From positions 1-64,000 of the forward strand of contig NZ_WBSN01000006.1 in the NCBI RefSeq assembly GCF_009299475.1: DNA of 64,000 bases. The letters run 5' to 3'. The translations under genes and the position numbers were made by a program. This document shows positions 24,379 through 34,716 of this stretch, one piece after another (position 1 is the first letter of the stretch; each line of letters starts with the position of its first letter). This DNA comes from Bifidobacterium avesanii. GTDB lineage: Bacteria; Actinomycetota; Actinomycetes; Actinomycetales; Bifidobacteriaceae. The notes below the pieces were generated by a model that worked only from the letters and a program-made list of their open reading frames with translations, was not told the origin of the DNA and ran no database searches.

Positions 24379-25191
24379 ATGATATCGTCACAACGCCAAC
24401 ATCTCATACTGAGCCGGCTGCGCACGCGAGGAGCCGTGCGCATCACCGCGCTGTCCAAGGAACTCGGCGTCTCCGCGATGACCATCCGCCGCGACATCGC
24501 CGATCTCGCGGACAAGGGCCTGCTCAAGCGCGTCCACGGCGGCGCGATCACCACGTCCACGCTGCTGGCCGAGCCGCTGTTCTCGGTCAAGTCGCAGATG
24601 GACATCGGGCTCAAGGACGCCATCGCGCAGGAGGCCGTCAAATACGTGGCCCCCGGCGACGTGATCGCCATCGGCGGCGGCACCACGGCCTACGTGTTCG
24701 CGCAGCACCTGCTCGAATCCCAGCAGTCGAGCGGCATCACCATCCTCACCAACTCGATCCCGGTAGCCGAGCTCGTGCAGGCGCTGGAGACGAAAGACGT
24801 CGAAGTCATCGTCACCGGCGGCGTGATCACCCGCTCCAATTCGCTCGTGGGGCCCATCGCGGACAAGGTCGTCGGCTCCCTGCGCGTGAACACCGTGTTC
24901 CTCGGCACCCACTCCGTGTCCATCCCGCACGGCTTCCTCATGCCCAACTCGCTGGAGGCCGCCACGGACATGGCCCTCATGAGCATCGCCGACCGCACGA
25001 TCATCCTCACCGACCACACCAAATGGCAGTGCACGTCCCTGTCCCTGTTTGCCCGGTTCGACCAGGTGGACACGGTCATCACCGACGACGGCCTGGACCC
25101 GGTCGCCGCCAAACAGACCAAGGAATTGGTCAAGGAACTCGTTTTGGCCAAACAGACCGAACAAAACCAAGAAAGTGAGCACATCCAATGA
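24379..25191 (+). CDS. DeoR-family regulator of the gal genes
   Basis: A 270-residue repressor. The N-terminal winged helix-turn-helix (RQHLILSRLRTRGAVRITAL, MTIRRDIADLADKGLLKRVH) is followed by a DeoR sugar-phosphate sensor domain with the family GGVITRSNSLVGP and DHTKW motifs. It overlaps galT by 4 nt (ATGA), so it is the first gene of the operon and most likely controls galactose use, responding to a sugar phosphate. ATG 24379 fits a leaderless mRNA; GTG 24361 in the same frame is an alternative only if transcription starts further upstream. Confidence 0.88.
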   Translation: MISSQRQHLILSRLRTRGAVRITALSKELGVSAMTIRRDIADLADKGLLKRVHGGAITTSTLLAEPLFSVKSQMDIGLKDAIAQEAVKYVAPGDVIAIGGGTTAYVFAQHLLESQQSSGITILTNSIPVAELVQALETKDVEVIVTGGVITRSNSLVGPIADKVVGSLRVNTVFLGTHSVSIPHGFLMPNSLEAATDMALMSIADRTIILTDHTKWQCTSLSLFARFDQVDTVITDDGLDPVAAKQTKELVKELVLAKQTEQNQESEHIQ

Positions 25192-26438
25192 GCGAATTCG
25201 CACAGTACACCCCCGGGGCGTATGCGTCCGAGCACATTCGCATCACGCCGACCACGCTGGCGGACGGCCGTGACTTCTTCTATCTCGACGACGATCCGGA
25301 GTACGTGTCCGGCAACAAGACCCGCGAGCTCAAGGATCCGCGCGACCTCGCCTACCGCTTCGCCCCGCATCTGGACGCCGACGGCAACGAGGTGCCGTAC
25401 GCCGCCCCGCAGATGCGCCGCGACCCGCTGACCGGCGACTGGATCCCCATGGCCACCGCCCGCATGAACCGCCCGATCACCGCCGGCCCCGGCGCCACCG
25501 CCAAGGGCAACCCGCTGGCCGCCCGCAAGCCCGGCGACCCGTACCAGGACGGCGAGGTTCCGGACACCGACTACAACGTCGTGGTGTTCGAGAACCGCTT
25601 CCCGTCCATGGTGCGCGTGCCCGGCGTCTCCGAGGAGGTCTCCTACGTGGACGGCAACCCGCTGTGGGAGAAGAAGCTCGCCGCCGGCCGCTGCGAGGTC
25701 ATCTGCTTCGACCCGAACGAGCACGGCCTGCCCGCGGACCTGCCGGTCTCCCGCCTGCGCACCGTCGTGGAGGCGTGGGCCTTCCGCACCGCCGAGATCT
25801 CCGCCATGGAGGGCATCGAGCAGATCTTCCCGTTCGAGAACCACGGTCAGGAGATCGGCGTCTCGCTGGCCCACCCGCACGGCCAGGTGTACTGCTACCC
25901 GTTCATCGCCCCGAAGATGGAGACCGAGCTCAAGCACACCGAGGCCTACCACGAGAAGACCGGCGGCAACCTGCTGAAGGACATCATGAACGCCGAGCTG
26001 GAGGCCAAGGAGCGCGTGGTGATGCGCAACCACAGCTGGGTCGCTTACGTACCGGCCGCCGCCCGCTGGCCCCTCGAGGTGCACGTGGCCCCGGTGCGCG
26101 ACGTGCTCACGATCGACCAGCTCAACGACCAGGAGCGCTGGGACCTCGCGCAGATGTACTCCACGCTCCTGAAGCGCGGCAACGCGTTCTTCGACAAGGG
26201 CGACGGCAAGGGCATGGACCTGCCGTACATCGCCGCCTGGCACCAGGCCCCGGTCCACGACCCACGCCGCGAGAACTACCGCTTGAACCTCCAGTTCTTC
26301 AGCTTCCGCCGCGCCGCCAACAAGATCAAGTACCTCGCCGGCTCCGAGTCCGGCATGGCCGCGTGGATCTCCGACACCACGCCGGAGCTCATCGCCAAGC
26401 GCTTCCACGAGCTCGGCGCGGTCGACATCGACGACTGA
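25188..26438 (+). CDS. galT: Galactose-1-phosphate uridylyltransferase
   Basis: A 416-residue Leloir-pathway enzyme that exchanges UMP between UDP-glucose and galactose-1-phosphate. The active-site HPH is in SLAHPHGQVY (His229 and His231, one of them the uridylylated nucleophile), with FENRFPSM and VAYVPAAARWPLEVHVAP as further HIT-superfamily landmarks. It is coupled to the upstream regulator by a 4-nt overlap and followed 69 bp later by galK. In bifidobacteria this pathway also handles galactose released from lactose and host glycans. Confidence 0.95.
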   Translation: MSEFAQYTPGAYASEHIRITPTTLADGRDFFYLDDDPEYVSGNKTRELKDPRDLAYRFAPHLDADGNEVPYAAPQMRRDPLTGDWIPMATARMNRPITAGPGATAKGNPLAARKPGDPYQDGEVPDTDYNVVVFENRFPSMVRVPGVSEEVSYVDGNPLWEKKLAAGRCEVICFDPNEHGLPADLPVSRLRTVVEAWAFRTAEISAMEGIEQIFPFENHGQEIGVSLAHPHGQVYCYPFIAPKMETELKHTEAYHEKTGGNLLKDIMNAELEAKERVVMRNHSWVAYVPAAARWPLEVHVAPVRDVLTIDQLNDQERWDLAQMYSTLLKRGNAFFDKGDGKGMDLPYIAAWHQAPVHDPRRENYRLNLQFFSFRRAANKIKYLAGSESGMAAWISDTTPELIAKRFHELGAVDIDD

Positions 26439-26507
26439 GCCTCAACCGGGTCTCGACCGAACTCCGGCCGAGACCGCAAATACTCACAGAAAGGGAACGA
26501 AACACCA

Positions 26508-27758
<1,251 letters not shown>

Positions 27759-27797
27759 CGCCGTCGCCGCCGTGGGGGGGCGGCTCCCCTCGCCTAC

Positions 27798-27818
27798 GGG
27801 ATGCCCACCGGGCATCCC
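27798..27818 (+). terminator. Hairpin ending the gal operon
   Basis: GGGATGCCC and GGGCATCCC form a perfect 9-bp stem with a 3-nt loop, 40 bp after galK. The T-tract is weak (GCTT). Confidence 0.6.
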
Positions 27819-27869
27819 GCTTGACGGCTCGGCCCGCGAGGCCTAAGCGCGCGACACGCCCGGGCCGAC

Positions 27870-27898
27870 TTACGAAGCCGGCCGAAACGTGTTATGTT
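27870..27898 (+). promoter_or_regulatory. Promoter of the DHA2 transporter gene
   Basis: TTACGA (27870-27875), 17 bp, TATGTT (27893-27898). The predicted transcript starts near 27905, just before a large hairpin. Confidence 0.5.
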
Positions 27899-27910
27899 GC
27901 GAAGCTGTTC

Positions 27911-27973
27911 AAAACCGCATGGCCCCGCGCCGAAAATACCATCGAGTATTTCGGTGCGGGGCCATGCGGTTTT
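27911..27973 (+). promoter_or_regulatory. Leader hairpin / candidate attenuator
   Basis: A perfect 18-bp inverted repeat (AAAACCGCATGGCCCCGC and complement, 27911-27928 and 27956-27973) extends inward through CCGAAA/TTTCGG around a small loop. It occupies the predicted 5' leader of the transporter mRNA and ends in TTTT, so it could terminate transcription unless prevented. It lies 25 bp before the probable TTG start. Confidence 0.5.
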
Positions 27974-27998
27974 CTGCGTTCAGAGAGAGGTAAAAACT

Positions 27999-29474
27999 TT
28001 GCAGCAATCATTCGCGCATCCGTCGTTCGCGCATCCGCACCGCGTCATGTCCGGCCTGTACGCCGGCGTGTTTCTGGGCATGCTGTCCGAAACGTCCATG
28101 AACATCGCCCTGCCCGACCTCATGGACGAGTTCTCCGTCACCTCCGGCACCGCCCAGTGGATGGTCGTCGGCTACATGCTGGCGATCGGCGTCGTGCTGC
28201 CGTGCGTCGGCTTCCTGCTCAAGTGGGTCAGGACCAAGACGCTCGCCCTGCTCGCCCTCGTGTGCTTCCTCATCGGCGCCGTCGTGTGCACCGCGGCCAC
28301 GAACTTCCCCGTCCTGCTCACCGGCCGTATGATCCAGGGCGTGAGCACCGGCATCATGCTGCCCACCATGTACGCGGCGATCGTACGCGTCTTCCCGCCG
28401 CACAAGATCGGCGCCGCCAACGGGGTGGCGGGCCTGACGATCATGTTCGCCCCGGTGATCGGCCCCACCCTCGCCGGCGTGCTCATCGGCGCGTTCTCGT
28501 GGCGCGCGATCTTCGCGATGCTGGCCATCGTGGCCGTGGCGGCGATCGCGCTGACCGCCGTGTTCTTCGTCACGCCGATCGAGCGCACCCGTCCGGCCGT
28601 GGACGTACTCTCCGTCATCGCCTCGGCGCTCGGCTTCGGCTGCCTCGTGGCCGGCGTGAGCCTGATCAGCGACATGGGCTTCTCCGCCATGGTGGTGGGC
28701 CTGATCGTGGTGGGCGCGCTCGTGCTCGCCTTCTACGCGCACCGCCAGTTCGCCATCGCCGACCCGCTGCTGGACCTGAAGGCCCTGCGCATCCCGGCCT
28801 TCGCGGTGCCGGCCGTCATGGTCAGCTGCTCCTTCGCCTGCACGCTCGCGTTCATGTACCTGGTCCCGCAGGAGCTGCAGCGCGGCCTCGGCATGAGCTC
28901 CACGATGGCCGGCATGCTCATGCTGCCCGCCGGCGTGGTCAACGCGCTGTGCACGCTGCTGGCCGGCCGCCTGTACGACCGCCTCGGCGCCAAGCGACTC
29001 GTGTGGGCCGGCGTGGCGATGGCCGCGGTCGGCGGCGCGCTGTTCCTCGCGATCGGCGTCGGCTCGCCGGTGGCGCTGTTCCTCGCCGCGCACATCGTGA
29101 TCATGGTGGGCATCCCGTTCATCCAGCAGTCCACGCAGTCTGCCGCGCTGCACGCCCTGCCGCGCGAGATGGCGGCCGACGGCAGCACGATCCTCAACAC
29201 CATGCAGCAGGTCGTGGGCGCGATCGGCACCGCCGTCGCCACCTGCCTGCTCGGGCTGGGCGACGCCTCCACGCAGGCCGGCTTCGTCACCGGTTCACGC
29301 TACGGCTACGTCTTCGGCCTCGCGCTGATCGCGCTGGTGCTCGCCGGCTCGTTCCTGCTGCGCGAGGAGCGCCGCGAGGCCCGTCAGGGGGAGCGGCGTC
29401 CGGCCGTTGCCGCTGCCGAATCCGCGGCCGTGGCGCCCGTGTCCGCGTCCGTCGCCGAGGATCTGGCCGCCTGA
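27999..29474 (+). CDS. DHA2-family MFS transporter
   Basis: About 491 residues with roughly 14 membrane spans, as in the EmrB/QacA drug:proton antiporters. The first-span motif TSMNIALPDLMDEFSVT and VSTGIMLPTMYAAIVRVFPP fit the subfamily. It probably exports toxic or inhibitory compounds; the substrate is unknown. The start is a judgement: TTG 27999 has GAGAGG 8 nt upstream and keeps the N-terminus before span 1 at about 20 residues; ATG 28048 would also work. The long leader hairpin suggests attenuation control. Confidence 0.8.
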   Translation: MQQSFAHPSFAHPHRVMSGLYAGVFLGMLSETSMNIALPDLMDEFSVTSGTAQWMVVGYMLAIGVVLPCVGFLLKWVRTKTLALLALVCFLIGAVVCTAATNFPVLLTGRMIQGVSTGIMLPTMYAAIVRVFPPHKIGAANGVAGLTIMFAPVIGPTLAGVLIGAFSWRAIFAMLAIVAVAAIALTAVFFVTPIERTRPAVDVLSVIASALGFGCLVAGVSLISDMGFSAMVVGLIVVGALVLAFYAHRQFAIADPLLDLKALRIPAFAVPAVMVSCSFACTLAFMYLVPQELQRGLGMSSTMAGMLMLPAGVVNALCTLLAGRLYDRLGAKRLVWAGVAMAAVGGALFLAIGVGSPVALFLAAHIVIMVGIPFIQQSTQSAALHALPREMAADGSTILNTMQQVVGAIGTAVATCLLGLGDASTQAGFVTGSRYGYVFGLALIALVLAGSFLLREERREARQGERRPAVAAAESAAVAPVSASVAEDLAA

Positions 29475-29526
29475 CCGTCGTGCGGTCCGATCGCCGTCGC
29501 ACCGACGTTCGTCCGTCGCCAAACAA

Positions 29527-29560
29527 AAGAGCCCCGCATGAATTGCCATGCGGGGCTCTT
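29527..29560. terminator. Bidirectional terminator between convergent MFS genes
   Basis: A perfect 14-bp stem (AAGAGCCCCGCATG and complement) with a 6-nt loop. On the minus strand it is followed by TTTTGTTT and on the plus strand by GTGTT, so it best serves the minus-strand gene but can act both ways. Confidence 0.85.
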
Positions 29561-29592
29561 GTGTTGAATGGATCGATCAGACGAGCGCTAGA

Positions 29593-30915
29593 TCACTCGG
29601 TGTAGTCCTTGTTCTTGCTTTCCTTGATGAGGAACAGCGCGATGAGGGCGATCACCGCCATGACGGCCATGTACCAGCCGACGGAGGCGACGGTGCCGGT
29701 GGCCTGCACCAGGGCGGTCGCGATGGTCGGGGCGAACGCGCCGCCGAAGATCGCGGCGAGGTTGTAGCTCAGGCCGGCGCCGGAGTAGCGCACGTGGGTC
29801 GGGAACAGCTCGGGCAGGTAGGCGCCGCACGGGCCGAACAGGCCGCCCATGAGGGCGAAGCCGACGCACAGGAACAGCATCACGGTGACGGGGTTGTGCT
29901 GCAGGGACTGCATGGCGAAGAGGCTGAAGACCAGCGTGGCCAGCGTGGTGGCGATGAGCACGGTCTTGCGGCCCAGACGGTCGGAGTACACGCAGGTGAC
30001 GAGGATGAAGATGGCGAAGAACACCACGGAGACCATCTGCATGGCCAGGTACTCGTTCTGGGTGAACGCCGGCTTCATCACCTTGACGCCGTAGGACAGC
30101 GACCAGGTGCCGAGCACGTAGAACAGGGTGTAGGTGATGCCCATGGCGGCGGTGCCCAGCAGGACTTCCTTCCAGTAGGGCACGAGGTCGCGCAGCGGGT
30201 GCTTGGAGACGCGGTCCTCGGCCTCGGCCTGACGGAAGATCGGGGTTTCGCTCATGTGGAGGCGCACGTAGAGGCCGATGATCACAAGCACGGCGGAGCA
30301 CAGGAACGGGATGCGCCAGCCCCAGGCCTGCATCTTGTCCGGGCCGAGGGTGGTGTCGAGCAGCAGGTTCAGGCCGTAGGCGCAGAAGAAGCCGATCGGG
30401 GCGCCGAGGTTCGGGAAGGAGCCGTACAGGGCGCGCTTGTTGGCCGGCGCGTTCTCGGTGGCGACCAGCGCGGCGCCGGACCATTCGCCGGCGAGGCCCA
30501 CGCCCTGGCAGGCGCGGCAGATGCACAGGATGATGATCGACAGCATGCCGAGCTGCTCATAGCCGGGCAGGCAGCCGACGAGGAACGTGGAGATGCCCAT
30601 CGTCATGAGGGCCACGACCAGCGTGGTCTTGCGGCCGACCTTGTCGCCGAAGTGGCCGAACAGCATGGAGCCGAACGGGCGGGCGAGGAAGGAGACGGCG
30701 AAGGTGAGGAACGCCAGCATGGTGCCGACGGCCGGGTTGGCCTTGGTGGCGCCCGGGAAGAAGATCACGCCGAAGTAGCTGGCGGAGGCGATGGAATAGC
30801 AGTAGTTGTCGTAAAACTCGATTGCGGTGCCGACCATCGACGCGGCGATGATCTCCGGCACGGAATCCTTCTTGACCGTGGTCGCCTTGGAGGCGGCTGC
30901 AGCGGTTGCGGACAT
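29593..30915 (-). CDS. MHS-family MFS transporter
   Basis: A 440-residue, 12-span transporter of the metabolite:H+ symporter group (ShiA/ProP-like). It has the first-span GTAIEFYDNYCY motif, the loop 2-3 signature GHFGDKVGRKTTL, GLAGEWSGAAL in span 4 and SDRLGRK in the second half. Substrates in this family include shikimate, proline, betaine and citrate; which one cannot be told. The start at 30915 has GAGGGG about 11 nt upstream. A promoter and an operator-like palindrome lie 135-180 bp upstream. Confidence 0.85.
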   Translation of the reverse strand: MSATAAAASKATTVKKDSVPEIIAASMVGTAIEFYDNYCYSIASASYFGVIFFPGATKANPAVGTMLAFLTFAVSFLARPFGSMLFGHFGDKVGRKTTLVVALMTMGISTFLVGCLPGYEQLGMLSIIILCICRACQGVGLAGEWSGAALVATENAPANKRALYGSFPNLGAPIGFFCAYGLNLLLDTTLGPDKMQAWGWRIPFLCSAVLVIIGLYVRLHMSETPIFRQAEAEDRVSKHPLRDLVPYWKEVLLGTAAMGITYTLFYVLGTWSLSYGVKVMKPAFTQNEYLAMQMVSVVFFAIFILVTCVYSDRLGRKTVLIATTLATLVFSLFAMQSLQHNPVTVMLFLCVGFALMGGLFGPCGAYLPELFPTHVRYSGAGLSYNLAAIFGGAFAPTIATALVQATGTVASVGWYMAVMAVIALIALFLIKESKNKDYTE

Positions 30916-31050
30916 GAGAATAAACCCCTCTATCTCAATACATCAGGTGAACCACGCCCGCGCGCCGATCCGCCCCGGTTGTGCCAGAGAGGAAACGGCG
31001 ACGGTGCGGTTCGGGCTGCGTTCCGGCGGTTGGCCGGAAGCTGAAGCCCA

Positions 31051-31080
31051 AACATACGGAAGGCGCGGCCCGAATGTAAA
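31051..31080 (-). promoter_or_regulatory. Promoter of the MHS transporter gene
   Basis: On the minus strand TTTACA (31080-31075), an 18-bp spacer and TATGTT (31056-31051) form a plausible promoter. The leader to the start at 30915 would be about 130 nt. Confidence 0.45.
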
Positions 31081-31097
31081 TAGTGGGGTCACTATTT
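31078..31097. promoter_or_regulatory. Operator-like palindrome over the MHS -35
   Basis: AAATAGTG-N4-CACTATTT is an 8-bp perfect inverted repeat that overlaps the last bases of the -35 hexamer of the minus-strand promoter. This is the expected position for a repressor site. No regulator gene is adjacent. Confidence 0.45.
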
Positions 31098-31282
31098 GGA
31101 CGGCGTGGGCCGGTGGTGTTCGTTTTCCGTGAGGGCGGGCGATGGCGCGCGGGCCGTGTCCGGCGGATGGCCCGGGGATGGGCCGGGGATGGCCCGACGG
31201 GTGGGATGGAAAGGGCCGGCGCAACGCGTCGCATCTATACTGGGGACATCTGCCGTTCTTCCCATTTTTCGATCGGAGCGCC

Positions 31283-31555
31283 ATGAACAAGGCAATCATC
31301 ACCGTCGTCGGCCAGGATACGGTCGGCATCATCGCCCGCGTCTGCACCTACCTGTCCGATCACAGGGTCAACGTGCTCGACATCTCGCAGACCATCATCG
31401 ACGGCTTCTTCAACATGATGATGATCGTCGACTACTCCAAGGCGGACGTGGAGTTCGGCGCGATGGTCGGGGCGCTCGACGAGCTCGGCGAGGACATCGG
31501 CGTGCGCATCCGCTGCCAGCGCGAGGAGATCTTCACCAAGATGCACCGCGTGTGA
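31283..31555 (+). CDS. ACT domain protein, UPF0237
   Basis: A 90-residue single ACT domain (ITVVGQDTVGIIARVCTYL). Members are cytosolic and probably bind an amino acid or related ligand. The gene is followed 45 bp later by the UPF0210 gene, a pairing conserved in many bacteria, which suggests that the ACT protein senses a ligand for its partner. TATACT (31236-31241) is a likely -10 and CGGAGC precedes ATG 31283. Confidence 0.88.
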   Translation: MNKAIITVVGQDTVGIIARVCTYLSDHRVNVLDISQTIIDGFFNMMMIVDYSKADVEFGAMVGALDELGEDIGVRIRCQREEIFTKMHRV

Positions 31556-31600
31556 GCGCGGAGACGGACCAGTGAAGACGAAGGCGACTGGAGGAACAAC

Positions 31601-32965
31601 ATGCTGAATATCATGGAGGTCCACGAGACCAACCAGATGATCGAGCAGGAGAAGCTCGACGTGCGCACCATCACCATGGGCATCTCCCTGCTCGACTGCG
31701 CGGCGAGCACCGTGGACGAGGTGTGCCGCAACGTCTACGAGAAGATCACCCGCTACGCGAAGGACCTCGTGTCCACCGGCGAGGCGATCGAGCGCGACTA
31801 CGGCATCCCGATCGTGAACAAGCGCATCACCGTCACTCCGATCTCCCTCGTGGGCGCGAGCTCGTGCAAGTCCACCAAGGACTTCGTGAAGATCGCCCAC
31901 GCGCTGGACCGCGCCGCCAAGGAGTGCCGCGTGGACCTGATCGGCGGCTACTCCGCGCTCGTCTCCAAGTCCATGACCCCGGCCGAGGAGCTGCTCATCC
32001 GCTCCCTGCCGCAGGCGCTTTCGGAGACGGACATCGTGTGCTCGTCCGTGAACGTGGGCTCCACCAAGACCGGCATCGACATGAACGCCGTCGAGCTGCT
32101 CGGCCACGTGATCAAGGACATCGCGGCCGCCACCGCGGACAACGACTCCTACGGCTGCGTCAAGTTCGTGGCGTTCTGCAACGTCCCGGACGACAACCCC
32201 TTCATGGCCGGCGGCTTCCACGGCGTGACGGAGGGCGACGCGGTGATCAACGTGGGCGTCTCCGGCCCCGGCGTGGTCTCCCGCGCGCTCGACGCCGCCA
32301 AGGGCAAGGACTTCGAGTTCCTGTGCGAGACCATCAAGCGCACCGCGTTCAAGATCACGCGCGTGGGCCAGCTCGTCGCGCAGGAGGCCTCCCGCCGCCT
32401 CGGCGTCCCGTTCGGCATCATCGACCTGTCGCTGGCCCCCACCCCCGCGGTGGGCGACTCGGTGGGCGAGGTGCTCGAGAAGATCGGCCTCGAGCAGGTG
32501 GGCGCCCCCGGCACCACCGCCGCGCTGGCCATGCTCAACGACCAGGTCAAGAAGGGCGGCATCATGGCGTCGAGCTACGTGGGCGGCCTGTCCGGCGCGT
32601 TCATCCCCGTCTCCGAGGACAGGAACATGATCGACGCGGCCTCCTCCGGGTGCCTCACCATCGAAAAGCTCGAGGCCATGACCTGCGTGTGCTCCGTGGG
32701 CCTCGACATGATCGCCATCCCCGGCGACACCTCCGCGGCCACCATCTCCGGCCTCATCGCCGACGAGGCCGCCATCGGCATGGTGAACCAGAAGACCACC
32801 GCCGTGCGCGTGATACCCGTCGTCGGCAAGACCGTGGGCGACGAGGCCAACTTCGGCGGCCTCATGGGCTACGCGCCCATCATGCCGGTCAACCAGGCCT
32901 CCTGCGCCGCCTTCGTGACCCGCGGCGGGCGCATCCCGGCGCCGATCCACTCGTTCAAGAACTGA
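31601..32965 (+). CDS. UPF0210 (PFL-like) family protein
   Basis: A 454-residue cytosolic protein of the UPF0210 family, annotated from structure as related to pyruvate formate-lyase but without a demonstrated reaction. Visible conserved stretches are [48 protein letters not shown] and [27 protein letters not shown] precedes ATG 31601. It is cotranscribed with the ACT-domain gene. I do not assign a function. Confidence 0.85.
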   Translation: MLNIMEVHETNQMIEQEKLDVRTITMGISLLDCAASTVDEVCRNVYEKITRYAKDLVSTGEAIERDYGIPIVNKRITVTPISLVGASSCKSTKDFVKIAHALDRAAKECRVDLIGGYSALVSKSMTPAEELLIRSLPQALSETDIVCSSVNVGSTKTGIDMNAVELLGHVIKDIAAATADNDSYGCVKFVAFCNVPDDNPFMAGGFHGVTEGDAVINVGVSGPGVVSRALDAAKGKDFEFLCETIKRTAFKITRVGQLVAQEASRRLGVPFGIIDLSLAPTPAVGDSVGEVLEKIGLEQVGAPGTTAALAMLNDQVKKGGIMASSYVGGLSGAFIPVSEDRNMIDAASSGCLTIEKLEAMTCVCSVGLDMIAIPGDTSAATISGLIADEAAIGMVNQKTTAVRVIPVVGKTVGDEANFGGLMGYAPIMPVNQASCAAFVTRGGRIPAPIHSFKN

Positions 32966-32995
32966 TCGGATTCGCCGTCCCGTCCATCATTGTGA

Positions 32996-33051
32996 GTGAG
33001 GCCCGTGGGGTGCGGTCGACAATTTCTTCGACCGCACCCCACGGGCCTCAC
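32996..33051. terminator. 24-bp perfect-stem hairpin between convergent genes
   Basis: Arms 32996-33019 and 33028-33051 pair without mismatch over 24 bp, around an 8-nt loop that contains the only T-run. It lies between the UPF0210 gene and the convergent trmL gene and can serve both. The 3' flanks lack a U-tract. Confidence 0.65.
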
Positions 33052-33083
33052 CCGTTCAAGACGACGTGGATCTGTGCCGGATC

Positions 33084-33752
33084 TCACTGGCCTCCCTTGA
33101 AGCCGAGCTGGCGCCAGGCCTCGTAGATGGCGATGGACGCGCAGTTGGTGAGGTTCAGGGAGCGCAGGGACGGGCGCATGGGGAGCCTCACCTGCTCGGC
33201 CACGTGCGGTCCGGCCATGATGTCCATCGGGTCGGGGATGTCGCCCGGCTCGGGGCCGAAGAGCAGGATGTCGGTCGGGCGGTACTCCACTTCGGTGTAC
33301 AGCTTGGTGGCGTGCGCGGTGAACGCGATGATGCGCGAGTTCGGCATCGACTCCACCAGATTCTCGAAGTTCGGGTGCAGCACCACATGGGCCATGTCGT
33401 GGTAGTCGAGGCCCGCGCGGCGCAGCTTCGTGTCGCGCAGGTTGAAGCCCAGCGGCTCCACCAGGTGCAGGATCGTGCCGGTCACCGCACACAGGCGGAT
33501 CGCGGAGCCGGTGTTGCCCGGAATGCGCGGGGAGTAGTAGCACAGGTGCGGGGTCACGGTCTCCGCGGCGGCGGCCTTTTCCGCGGAGAGCATCGCGTCG
33601 ACCACGGAGATCGGGTTGCCGTGCGCGTCGGTCACCAGTTCGTCCGGGCCGTAGTTCGACTTGCGGTAGCCGTACTCGAACATCTTCTCGACCTTGGATT
33701 CGGGATTGGCGGATTCGGGATTCTCGGCAGTGTTGTTCGCTTCGTTCGTCAC
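33084..33752 (-). CDS. trmL: tRNA (cytidine/uridine-34 2'-O)-methyltransferase
   Basis: About 222 residues, SPOUT superfamily. The TrmL hallmarks are PRIPGNTGSAIRLCAVTG, LVEPLGFNLRDTKLRRAGLDYH, LLFGPEPGDIP and RPSLRSLNLTNCASIAIYEA, the last forming the knotted SAM site. It methylates the wobble ribose of certain leucine tRNAs. It has an extra N-terminal stretch of about 65 residues compared with E. coli TrmL. The start is inferred as GTG 33752, 8 nt after TATTCT (minus strand), giving a leaderless mRNA divergent from mutY; ATG 33683 is an alternative giving a shorter protein. Confidence 0.82.
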   Translation of the reverse strand: MTNEANNTAENPESANPESKVEKMFEYGYRKSNYGPDELVTDAHGNPISVVDAMLSAEKAAAAETVTPHLCYYSPRIPGNTGSAIRLCAVTGTILHLVEPLGFNLRDTKLRRAGLDYHDMAHVVLHPNFENLVESMPNSRIIAFTAHATKLYTEVEYRPTDILLFGPEPGDIPDPMDIMAGPHVAEQVRLPMRPSLRSLNLTNCASIAIYEAWRQLGFKGGQ

Positions 33753-33759
33753 GAATGCT

Positions 33760-33766
33760 AAGAATA
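33760..33766. promoter_or_regulatory. Overlapping divergent -10 elements, trmL and mutY
   Basis: AAGAAT (33760-33765, plus strand) is 7 nt before the mutY ATG, and TATTCT (33766-33761, minus strand) is 8 nt before the likely trmL GTG. The two -10 hexamers overlap almost completely, so the genes would compete for polymerase. Confidence 0.4.
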
Positions 33767-33772
33767 GGGACG

Positions 33773-34702
33773 ATGAACGACACTGCCGCACCGCTTTCCG
33801 CCTCCGTCTCCACCCCGCTGTTCGCGTGGTGGCACGCCAACGCGCGCGACCTGCCGTGGCGCTTCGGACGAACCACGCCGTGGGGCGTGCTCGTGTCCGA
33901 GGTGATGAGCCAGCAGACGCAGATGAGCCGCGTGGTGCCCTATTGGGAGGGCTGGATGGCGGTGTGGCCGGACGCCGCCTCGCTGGCGCACGCGTCCAAA
34001 GCGGAGGTGATCACCGCGTGGGGGCGGCTCGGCTACCCGCGCCGGGCGCTGCGCCTGCAGGAATGCGCCCGCGCGGTGGCGGACGAATGCGGCGACGAGC
34101 TGCCGCGCGACTACGACGGTCTGACGGCGCTGCCGGGCATCGGCGACTACACGGCCAGCGCGGTGCTGAGCTTCGCGTTCGGCGAGCGGATCGCCGTGGT
34201 GGACACCAACATCCGCCGCGTGCTGAGCCGCCTGTTTCTGGGCGTCGAATCGCGCGGGGGAGCGGCGTCGCCCGCCGAACGGGAGCTGGCGAACCGGGCG
34301 CTTCCCGAGGATGCCGCCCGGTCGGTGACGTGGAACCAGGCGGTCATGGAGCTGGGCGCGCTGGTGTGCACGGCCAAGGCGCCGGCGTGCGACGTCTGTC
34401 CGGTGGCGCATCGGTGCGCGTTTCTGGCCGCCGGCCGGCCCGGACTGGGGGAGCGGCGCACCCGCCCCCGGCAGCGATTCCAAGGCACCGATCGTCAGGT
34501 GCGGGGCATTGTGCTCGATGCCCTGCGCAAGCTGCCGGGCGATGTGCGGGGCGGGAATGCAGGAGCGGGCGCCTCGCTGCCGCGGGTGCAGGTCGAGCGA
34601 CTCTGGAAGGACCGCGCGCAGCTTGACGCCTGCATCGCCAGCCTTGACGAGGACGGCCTGATCGAAATCCAGCCCGACGGTTCGCTGCGGTTGCCGGCGT
34701 AA
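33773..34702 (+). CDS. mutY: A/G-specific adenine glycosylase
   Basis: A 309-residue DNA repair enzyme that removes adenine mispaired with 8-oxoguanine. It has SEVMSQQTQMSRV, the helix-hairpin-helix LPGIGDYTASAV, catalytic Asp in VVDTNIRRV, and an iron-sulfur cluster loop C-x6-C-x2-C-x5-C (CTAKAPACDVCPVAHRC). The C-terminal NUDIX-like domain that recognises 8-oxoG in E. coli MutY is very short or absent; instead there is a winged-helix-like tail. ATG 33773 has no Shine-Dalgarno and fits a leaderless mRNA. Confidence 0.9.
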   Translation: MNDTAAPLSASVSTPLFAWWHANARDLPWRFGRTTPWGVLVSEVMSQQTQMSRVVPYWEGWMAVWPDAASLAHASKAEVITAWGRLGYPRRALRLQECARAVADECGDELPRDYDGLTALPGIGDYTASAVLSFAFGERIAVVDTNIRRVLSRLFLGVESRGGAASPAERELANRALPEDAARSVTWNQAVMELGALVCTAKAPACDVCPVAHRCAFLAAGRPGLGERRTRPRQRFQGTDRQVRGIVLDALRKLPGDVRGGNAGAGASLPRVQVERLWKDRAQLDACIASLDEDGLIEIQPDGSLRLPA

Positions 34703-34716
34703 GGCGCCATGCACGG

